DNA of 64,000 bases from the NCBI GenBank assembly GCA_947359465.1, contig OX375873.1, positions 134,618,899 through 134,682,898 on the forward strand. Direction: 5' to 3'. Positions 42,982 to 64,000 of the stretch are shown here, in pieces (positions within the stretch are counted from its first letter, which is position 1; every line of letters starts with the position of its first letter). The notes under the pieces were generated by a model that did not search any database, was not told the DNA's origin, and saw only the letters and a program-made list of their open reading frames with translations. The position numbers and the translations under genes are program-made. The stretch comes from Metellina segmentata (Eukaryota; Arthropoda; Arachnida; Araneae; Tetragnathidae).

Positions 42982-45895
42982 TAAGTGTAAAAAATACTTA
43001 AAAATGGTGCAGCCAGAGCTCAGACGAGTTTTATTATGAACAATATATAATTCATACATTATACAAAGATCAAAGGTACATTTATGATACAGAAAATTGT
43101 GTAGCGAGAAGCTATCTCTCTTTGATTGTACTTGGTGTTAAAAACAGTTACAAAGTTTAACACTGAAACCCAAATAATTCTACAAATATTCCTGGTATGG
43201 TTTTGAAGGATTTTGTGGATTGTTATCAACACACATGTGCTTAGAGTAAGTCAGAAAACATCAGGCGTCTTCACATTTCGAAAACTACACATAGGATTCA
43301 CATATTTCCTGGAAATCCTTTCACTGAATTATTTTTTTACAGTGGCACTGATAAATTGCAATTTACTCCTGGAAAGCTGAGCTGTACTTTTGGAATTTTA
43401 ATTAAGATTATTTGTAATACATGGAAAGTATTAAATTTTCCAAACTGGATTTAAAACTTATTAGAAAGTATAAACAAACTTAACAAAGAAAACTAGCTTA
43501 AAACAAACTCTTTTGATTACTCTAAATAGTTTCATCATCAAGACTCAATAAATGGTATAGGATACCTGTCAGCTACAAATTAAAACTAAGGCCAGAGATG
43601 AAGTAGTAAATATACTTTATTCTTTGTGTTTTAAGTTTTGCTCGGTTTCAACTTTTTTGTTTATTTAATGATTTGCTCAGAAACAGGACGACCACTTTCA
43701 TATTGTGAAAAAGCATTATTCAATCTATAAAGTCATCACACTTGACAGATAATGACAAATGTAGAAGCTAAATATGACAAAGGAGAAATTTCGGTAACAG
43801 AAAGGAATATTTTATTCTTTTTTAAGCTGGAAAGTATAATTTGTGTTATGAATAGTTTTTCCGTTTTATATCACCATGAAAACTTAAAAAGACGCAGTTT
43901 GCTTTCCAAAAAGTGTATGAACCCGAGTACAGTTACTGTACCTATTCAGTTCTCAATGGAATGAAAAGCAAAAAAATGGTCATTTAAATTCCCAATAGTA
44001 CTGAAACTTTCATCATTTTTTAATCTTCATGTGTATGAACAATCATTCCTGGCTGATTATGAAAGTAAACAAAAAGAGATGTTTGTGAATTCTTAAAAAT
44101 AATTGTTATTTAATAGGTGTTAAAATAATTTCGGTAACAGAAAGGAATATTTTATTCTTTTTTAAGCTGGAAAGTATAATTTGTGTTATATGAATAGTTT
44201 TTCCGTTTTATATCACCATGAAAACTTAAAAACACGCAGTTTGCTTTTCCAAAAAGTGTATGAACCCGAGTACAGTTACTGTACCTACCTATTCATGCAT
44301 ATTTTTATGCTAAAAAATAATTGGAACATCTGTTCTGTACCATCCTGTATAATTTTTTTTAAACATGTTGGGAAAATTCACATTTGTCAAGTTTTAAAAC
44401 TCATTTTGGTATTTTTTTTACGAGTGACTTCTTTAAACAGTGGAACTGGGAGACGTTTTCTATAATGAATGTATTATTCATTAAATAATTTAAAGTTCTA
44501 TAAAGAAGCATTTTCTTTCAAGCTCTGTAATGCGGCATATATAGTAGTTACGCTTCAACCAAGTTACCTAATCAGTTAGACTTTGTTCAATTGCTTTTAG
44601 TTGAATATTATTTTCCTGAGTTCTCAATGGAATGAAAAACAAAAAAATGGTCATTTAAATTCACAAAAGTACTGAAACTTTCATAATTTTTTAATGTTCA
44701 TGTGTGTGAACAATCATTCCTGGCTGATTATGAAAGTAAACAAAGAGATGTTTGTGAATGCTTAAAAATATCTTGTTTTGTAGATGCATAAGTAATGATA
44801 TTATGAGTATTATATTTTCACATTGCTGACATGTAATAGGCTATTATGTCGTTTTACTAAATCAAAACTATTTCAAGAACTATCTCAAACTTCATATTTG
44901 AATGTGATTCAATCTGGTTCTTGCCAGCGTTCTAAAGAAAACCAGTTTTGAATATCTTGTAAAGAAATTTACTGAACAAAAATTTTTATAAATCTTTTGG
45001 TCAAACTTTGGAAATACATGTCTGAAGCTTCCTTTAAAATCTGTGACGTATGATAATCATATGTTCTACAAATAATTCATTACAGTAAACTATGATTTTT
45101 GAGCAACTTTTGTATACATTTTGTAGTATCGTCGCAAGTATTTACAAAATTTATAAAGCATAGTAATTTCTTAGTTAAATTTAAAGTTTCTTATAAATAT
45201 GTGCACACAGACCTAACATTTATAATATCCTTATTGTTTAGTTTATAAATTTTGGTTTCCTACAAACAAATATACCTTGATAACAAATTCCATGACATCG
45301 TTTTTTCTCCCTGAACACTTTGGCACATCGTTCCACTTGAGTGTTTAATGTTGTAATCACATGCCACATTGCTACCATTACTTCTACAGTGTATTTACAT
45401 ATCACATTTTTGCATATTAAAATGAGATTGCTATTATTACCAGAAAACTACTGCAACTAATTTTGTTTCAAACATTCTTTAGCAGCTATTGGATTGGGAG
45501 CTGCACAAACACATTTACTTAGTATCATTTTGCATCGAACACTTAATTGTTTTATTTTCTGGTTTCGCCAATTTTTTAAAAAAAATTAGGAAGTTGAGGA
45601 TTAAATTAGGATTTGATATACTGAAGTGTTGAAACTAAAGTTTTGTAAACTACAACTTGGAAAAGTTGGAACATTTCTTGTGTGTGCATTAGCAACATTC
45701 ACAGAGAATGGCATTAGACAGATTTAGAATTCGTTCCATAGTTAAGAGAGCTACTTTTTTTTCTACAATATTTGTTTCTTTATCATCAATGAGGCATGGT
45801 ATCCATTAAATTACTAAAAGTGACGTATTTTGGAGCAGCTGTACCGAAAATCTCACCAGATGCTCCTCAACAAAAACTGTTTGGATTTGTGTGTA
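42982..45895. repeat. intergenic DNA with a split 320-bp duplication
   Basis: 43785-44104 recurs at 44129-44770. The second copy is interrupted between 44296 and 44620 by about 325 bp of unrelated AT-rich DNA. Shared words include GGTAACAGAAAGGAATATTT, CGAGTACAGTTACTGTACCT and AACAATCATTCCTGGCTGAT. The copies differ at scattered bases. Nothing else is recognised in the interval. Confidence 0.75.
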
Positions 45896-46866
45896 TCTCT
45901 ACTATTAAAAAGGAATTGTCGGTGTGTGTACGCAGTGTCCTGACGATTCTATGGCACGCAATAAAGGAAATTTGGCACAACTGGTAGTCCTAATTTCCTG
46001 CAATTTTTATATCGCGACTGAATTTTAAAATTTTATCTAGAACATTTTAAAATGAATTTATTAATTTTTTTCACCCTTCTTTCTTTTCTACCGGAGTGAC
46101 GTAAGAAAGAAGCCAACTGAATATGCTATTTTCGACCTCTGACGTCGCAATTGTTTTTCATCCGAATTTTTATTTTCCGTTCCGTATTCAGAGCAACGAT
46201 TTCAGCGGACGAACAAAACAAATAAACTGTTTTAATTCGAGTTATGTAGTTTTTTTGTACCTCTTACATCATTAAAGATCGAGTAAAAATTTCAACGTAT
46301 TTGAAATCTGCGGAAAATTTTACATTGCATCAATACCTTATACATATGATTTTCTTTAAAACTTTTCAATTGAATATCTTTTATATTTTCGCAAGAGATT
46401 GTGACGTCACCCCTATTGGATCTCTTCGCAATTCGAATTTGGGCCGCATTTGACAAGGCCATCTCGGTGTTGACTTTGTTGTTGGTTTGCGAAGTAATCA
46501 TCGGGGTTGGCGTGCGTTAACGAGCAGTGGTCACATCTGACCCCACTAAAAGAGCTTACAGGCAAGGAAAATTTTACATTAGATCGATACCTTATACGTT
46601 TGAATATCTTTTAATAAATAATTTTTGAATTAAATATTTATATTTTCGCTTGAGATTGTGACGTCACGCCGATTGGATGTCTTCGCAATTCGAATTTGGC
46701 CACATTTGACAATGGTGAGGCCATCATGGCATTGCCCGTGATGTTGGTTTGCGATGCAAACCAAATGGAAATTCGTAGGAATCACCGAGGGTTAGCGAGC
46801 AGTGGTCACACTTGACCCCACGAAAAGAACTCACGGACAACGTCGTGCTGACCATGCAGTGGCTAG
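45896..46866 (+). mobile_element. non-autonomous Helitron
   Basis: It starts TCTCTACTATTAAAAAGG after A and ends CATGCAGTGGCTAG before T. The body shares CGTGACGTCAC and GGTTTGCGATGCAAACC words with the other copies. There is an internal duplication: two TTTTACATT-ACGTCAC-GCAATTCGAATTTGG blocks, at 46310-46450 and 46570-46700. Confidence 0.85.
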
Positions 46867-48049
46867 TATAATATATTCTAACTTATAAATTCTTGTGCCA
46901 GGTCTTGTATAAATACAAGGAATTCTATTTTACTATCATGAAAGTTACCTATAACACTTGGGAATTAAAACTCACATCTGTAATAATAGCGATTGCTGTC
47001 ACATCAAGCCACATACAACTAATTGTGCATGCAACATTTACTTTAGTAAAATATTAAATTATAATTTCAATTGATTCGTTTCAATTATGAAACAAATATT
47101 TTAGATTTTTCACTTTATTTCAAGAAACATTTTCCCAGGTTCAAACAAAGTTTGAAATTGGTAAAGTGCTTCCTTTTTCTATCTAGTATTCATTATAAAA
47201 TCATTTTTATGAACAATGTGAGTTTAGTGGGGAATTATTACTAGGATTTAATATTTTTAATATGCAATTCCTAGTAACTTATTAGAAATAGAAAAATAAT
47301 TTTGCATAGTATAAAAGACGAAACATTCTTTTTAATAAGCACTAAACGTTAATTGGAGAATCCACTTAATTTGTGAATCATTAATATTTAAATGTTAAAT
47401 GAGGTATATACTCTTTTTTGTTATTGACGTCTAAGGATTTCAACGAGTCTTATAATTTCAGGAGAAATGAGCTGAAAAGGTTTTAGATATTTTCAATGAT
47501 ACTAACTCAATTTCAACCCTTTTAAAGTTTTAGTTAATCCTTTTTTTTTTGGGGGGGGGGTGCTCTGAATTTTAATCAAACGGTTTAAACATTTCACCTG
47601 TAGAAAGATTTTCATCTTTTCCTCATCCACTAACAATTTCCCCTATATAAGTAAATATTAAATTTTTCGATTTTAAACTCCGAAATATGTGTTAGTATTT
47701 TACATTTTAAAAGTAGTTACAATTTTTCGAATTAATTGTAATTTCTTTCACATGTTCTATAAAAATAAAAAGCTTGACGTGATAACCTATGGGTTAACAA
47801 TGATGCATAATTCGAGACAAGGTTAAGATTTACTCTCATAATGTACTTGGGGGTTGCTTTAAACAGAGTTTTTTTTTATGTAATGGCACCATTTTGTTTT
47901 TAAAAAAACCTTTCAATAAAAAAATTTGAAGTAGTATGTATTTTTTAGATATTGTTTATTTGAGGGGCAATATTTATGGAATCGCCCGCATTTGAACACC
48001 AGCCAAATGACCTCTGACTACATACTTTTGAGTCCATCTTCGATTACGT
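46867..48049. other. intergenic, no recognised feature
   Basis: AT-rich sequence with a homopolymer T/G run near 47540. Nothing else is recognised. Confidence 0.55.
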
Positions 48050-48258
48050 TGGGGGCCGTCGTGGCTTGGTGTGTATGCCCACTACGCTGGCAACCTTTGA
48101 GTTGTAAGGCTGCGCAGGTTCGATTCCTCCCTGGGTGTATTTGTATCTTCTGTGTCAGTAAAACTTCCATTGTGTGTGTCTATTGATAATGTATGTCTTG
48201 TGCTTGGCGCAGCATGGCCAAATATGGCCCTTGCGCCATAAAACCCCAACAAACCAAT
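48050..48258 (+). mobile_element. S2 SINE, best-preserved copy
   Basis: It shows the full order: GGGGGCCGTCGTGGCTTGGT, GCTGGCAACCTTTGAG, B box GGTTCGATTCC, TAAAACTTCCATTGTGTGT, and the tail ATGGCCAAATATGGCCCTTG ending in CATAAAACCCC. The head looks tRNA-like but the arms do not fold as a tRNA gene. Confidence 0.75.
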
Positions 48259-50040
48259 CGATTACGTTTGGAGCATATTTTCAGAGTGGTTTGTTCAATT
48301 GCTTTGCGAATATATATTTTACTTGTTTGTCTAGCTCATTCTTTTGAGTAGTCCCAGTGACGGAATGAAAACTGCAGACTCAAATTAGGGGAACGAGGAA
48401 GCTTATTGATACCACAAGATTGTATTCAGACGTGAAATGTGTCTTAGAATTCGCCTCGTTGCACAAACTGAAAGACAGGCTGCCTCCATCTCACTAAAAC
48501 CATATGCTGGAAGTCCTTGCCGATCAATTTCAAACGGATTGTTTTAAGTAACATTGCACAGTATCTTCCCCTAGGTACTCCAGCGACCTTTTCTTTTCTC
48601 ATTGGAGTTCAGTAAACACAGGTGTCGCACTCCTGGGACACTCATACGTGGTGTCCTCGGATATTTCCCTCAGGGGATTGATCCCGGAACGTCGTCAATA
48701 GCCCGTTGTGTTGCTCTAGTACGACACTAATTAAAAAATACCAATTACTGTTTCTCTTTCAGGACATTTTTACTTGAAGTTGGAAACGTATGGCCGTTGT
48801 GCTGTAAAACCCCAAAACAACCAACTAATTGCCATTAATTGACAAACAGTGTAAAAATATTAAATTAAAAATGTTTTACTGAAGTCATTCCAAAACAAAC
48901 TGGTGGCCTTACATATAACCCCTGTATTTCAGTACTTACTGTTATTCTTTCGATAGACCATCGAAAGAAGAGCAGTGAGATTTCAGAGTTTCGAAAAGCT
49001 TGTTTTGACGAACATTTATCTGCAAGCACACGATCTAATTGATTGGGATGCAGCATACTTACAAAAAAACCGAGCAGGGAAGAAAAAATACTATATTTTT
49101 CGAGTACATTGGAAGGCATAATATGTGCATTGTATGTACAAGTTTGTATAAATATAATCATTTCCACATTATTTGAATGAATACACAAAACCGCCGGATC
49201 TTCGCAAGTGTACGTTTATGTGGCATTCCGTTTGATGCCCTACTACTGAAACAATCATAGCTGCCTACTGAAGGGAGAGCAAGCTTGCCTTTTAAAACAT
49301 CAATGAACATTGTTTCAGGAGAGCGTGTTTTTCTCTATGACAAAGAGTGATCACAGTGTAAGAATGCAAGTATTATAAATGAAATGTACACGCAGTGCTC
49401 ATCAGTTAGGACGACACAGATGAAGTTCCACATTTTTTGGTTACAAAGTAAGATGCCGACTGGAAATGGAGTGAATGCAATCTCGCATGAGCCTTTGAAA
49501 ACAAATATGTCAATTGGAATACAGAGTGAACTGACGCTTGGAGGTACTACGAGCATGTTTCAAAGAATTTGCCTGGCTTAAAAACCGCTACTTATAAAAA
49601 GTAAAAACATTTTAATATTTGAATTATTTAAATTTTTGAGAAACAGTTTGTATACTTTCTTTTGAAAATTGTATACATTCTTGGGTAAATTAAAAAAAAA
49701 AATGGAAGTAATTTAGATAAATACTTTTAAATATAATACTAATAATTAGTTAGCTAAATATTATTTATCTAGCCTTTTGACTTCGAAGTAGCTTAAAAAT
49801 ATTTTGAAACAATTTATTTGTGTTGTGATAAAATATATTAATCACAAAACTACAGGCATTTCAAAAATTCCCGCATTGAAATTATTTCTGGACAACACTT
49901 TTCAAACGTTGAGACTAAACTACTGAAATGAAATAAATCTTGTTCAACTTAAGTCTTTCACCATTCGAAAGGCACACTTGTGCCATTCTTGCGGTACACC
50001 GGTTGAAAATCGTTGGTTTACCGCAATCTGGTATATCTCA
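48259..50040. other. intergenic with SINE scraps
   Basis: 48650-48750 is an S1 tail (CCTCGGATATTTCCCTCAGG, GTTGTGTTGCTCTAGTACGA). 48790-48825 is an S2 tail (GTATGGCCGTTGTGCTGTAA). Open frames on either strand resemble no family I know. Confidence 0.5.
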
Positions 50041-50120
50041 ATAGGATCTTTCCCTTAGGGGATTGATCCCGGACCGTCGTCAATAGCCATTGGTGTTGCT
50101 CTAGTTCAACGTTAACCCCT
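50041..50120 (+). mobile_element. S1 SINE tail fragment
   Basis: AGGATCTTTCCCTTAGGGGA, CCCGGACCGTCGTCAATAGC and GTTGCTCTAGTTCAACGTTA match the S1 tail. Confidence 0.7.
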
Positions 50121-52246
50121 TGGGTACAGATTTATTGGTATCGCAAACAAGGTTCACTGAAGAAATGGAAGAAACGTCCTCTTACAACTGATACCAGATG
50201 TTAAAAGTAGTTCGGATTATCGTTTGCACAGTACTGTTATATTGTCGTCTGTACACTAATTGATGTTATATTATCGTCTGCACAGTAGTTACTGTTATAT
50301 TTTCGTATAATATCGTTTGATAAGAATGGCAACAGTATGAGAGCGATCGCACAGCTTCTGATCTCCGCGTTCATTCCAAAAAAAGAATGATAACGCAGCT
50401 GTGTAAATATTTCTATGTATGGAGTCAGATTAAATAAAGTGTATTTTTGTAGAGAACACCACGATTGAATAATTTGATTCACGGTGTCTCGTAACACCAA
50501 TCACTCTTGCCATGAACAAGAGTGTACATGCTTAATTTTGTCCTAGTTTGAATAATGAATTAGACTCGTCATCCGTAACTTACTAAAAAGCAAAACAAGT
50601 GCATGGCGAGTCTCAGTCGTCAAATGTACACTAGGTGTTAATTAAAAATTTCCATTACTATTATGCTTTTCAATATCAATTGTTTAAACAATTCAGAATT
50701 TTTTCACAGCAACTAAAAATCAATCCTCATTTTACTGACATTGAACCAAAAGGTGGTATCTATACTTAATCTGACTTAAACCACCTACAAGAGTTCAGTT
50801 ATATTACATAGTTGCATAATCTTTTATAATCTCAAAAATACATGATGCAAATTTCAGTAGATGCATTTTATTGATTAATTATATATTTGGAAGGGGTCAT
50901 TTCTACTCCAGCATGAGAATATTGATTTCACGAGAAAAAGATATTTCTTTAACAGTTGAAAGATTGTCGTGTACTCGGATATTTGAGTTTTTCAAACTTT
51001 AACCCGTATTGAATTACACTTGTGTGAAAGAACGAGTCCCAATAACGTCATTTCTAATAATGGTTATTAAGACAGAAACTAAAGTTAAAACTGTTTCATT
51101 TCAAAGAAAATATATATTGAACACATTTTACTGTCAAATGCCATTTTGGTTGGTCTGCTAGTTCAAGATTATGATACGTGAGAAGATATTGGTTGGAACT
51201 CAAAAATTCATCCGAATGTAATACGGAATTCTAAAGCATTTGTTCTAATAAATGAGTCATGTCTTAACATGTGTAATCACAAAACATATTGCATATTCTA
51301 TCGGTAGTTACCTGCTCAGTTTTCTGCCAAATCGAAAGTATGAGAAATCCTTTGATGAGTTATACATTAAAGAAAATTTGCATTTTAGTGAGCAACAGCA
51401 TTTATTTAAGTAGACCCTTCTAAGATAAATACACATTTAAAAATATAATGGAAAACGCGTTTTGCTTAGAGAAAATTAAGACTAGAAAGAGAATTGTTAG
51501 TCCCTTGTTAAGCGGATTGTTCTACCAAAATCGTAATTTTAACACGTCACGAGATTAAAAATTGTTTAGATATGCATAAAGAATTACTCTATTGAAACAT
51601 CTGTTCGTGCACTAGATTGTTTTGGATATGCATAAAGAATTACTGTTGAAACATCTGTTCATGTGCTAAATTTTCACGAGTTAGGATAAATAATAGAACA
51701 TAGTTCGTATAAGGATAAAATATCTAAATCTTTTGGTGTTGAATGTGATTGGTAAGGACATTTATGTCATGTGGTTGTGAACAAGTCGGTTTTTTTCCTG
51801 TAATACGGATGATGGCTTCCAGTTTATCATTTGGTGATTCAAGCTGAATTCAAATGGGAAGATATATTCCTATTTGAATTCAGCTTTATGAGTGGGGTTA
51901 AATGGGAAGCGCTCAGGTCAATCAGCGTTTTCACCGCACACGCCGACATCTCCGGCTGGTTGGCGCGTGTCGCTTTGCGCATCCTATTTGACCACGGCTT
52001 CAAGCGACATTAGTGATTACGAGTTGGACAAACTGATTTAGTGCATGATTTTGCGCATGACGTTCTTTTCTCCCTGGTTAGCTTACTACCTTTCAAGAAA
52101 CACTCACCCAAGGTAATCGGCCTTCTCGTCAGAACCGCGTCACAAGCTCACTCGTACTGAGATTGAGATATTTGTTTTCAACTCCAGTGCTCACGTCGTG
52201 CCCTGAATTACGATAACACGAGTCGTTACAAGCGCGCCATACGACA
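50121..52246. other. intergenic, downstream of both genes
   Basis: Mostly AT-rich and plain. A local duplication of about 55 bp lies at 51565-51665 (GATATGCATAAAGAATTACT twice). A hairpin lies at 51841-51886. A GC-richer patch at 51890-52020 encodes no known protein. Confidence 0.5.
51841..51886. repeat. perfect 15-bp inverted repeat
   Basis: AAGCTGAATTCAAAT (51841-51855) and ATTTGAATTCAGCTT (51872-51886) are separated by 16 bases. Confidence 0.85.

Positions 52247-64000
<11,754 letters not shown>

Noticed and set aside
51831..52013. A 60-residue frame in a GC-richer patch
   Set aside because: No likeness to a known protein, no splice or promoter context, and it overlaps a hairpin.

Overview
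The window is animal nuclear DNA, most likely from an arthropod (possibly a chelicerate; the species cannot be fixed from sequence alone). It is AT-rich, its genes have GT-AG introns of 0.1 to 10 kb, and it is crowded with eukaryotic transposons: CR1-type LINE, Helitrons, hAT, Tigger, mariner, Tc1, piggyBac, Harbinger-like MITEs and tRNA-derived SINEs. I see no bacterial or viral genes.

Only two host genes are well supported, and they converge tail to tail. On the + strand, positions 1-40742 hold the last 15 coding exons (605 residues plus stop, all junctions in phase) of a Sec24A/B-type COPII coat subunit. On the - strand, positions 64000-52247 hold the last three coding exons (about 304 residues plus stop) of a WD40-repeat protein that resembles the C-terminus of NACHT-WD (NWD/QUI-1-like) proteins; that family name is tentative. 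The 11.5 kb between the two stop codons has no recognisable gene.

Layout. 1-7.4 kb: Sec24 exons 1-3 with three TIR elements and nested MITEs. 7.4-15 kb: a 5'-truncated CR1 copy, exons 4-8, two SINE families (one inserted in the other) and a Tc1 relic. 15-25 kb: exons 9-11, a Tigger inside a hAT element, and nested TIR elements and Helitrons. 25-30.3 kb: exons 12-14. 30.3-40.6 kb: the last Sec24 intron, which carries a near-complete CR1 LINE (intact ORF1 and ORF2) inside a Helitron, and a SINE split by a transposon nest four levels deep. 40.7-52.2 kb: intergenic, with Helitrons, SINE pieces and a local duplication. 52.2-64 kb: the WD40 gene, whose introns hold hAT elements, a 139-bp triple tandem, a piggyBac inside a mariner inside a hAT, and a 440-bp triple tandem made of SINE parts.

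The most interesting content is transposon architecture. Eight elements share CAGGGT/CAGGGG termini, 5-6 bp target duplications and iterated subterminal words; they may form one poorly described group. Several insertions can be verified inside the window because a second, uninterrupted copy of the target element is present.
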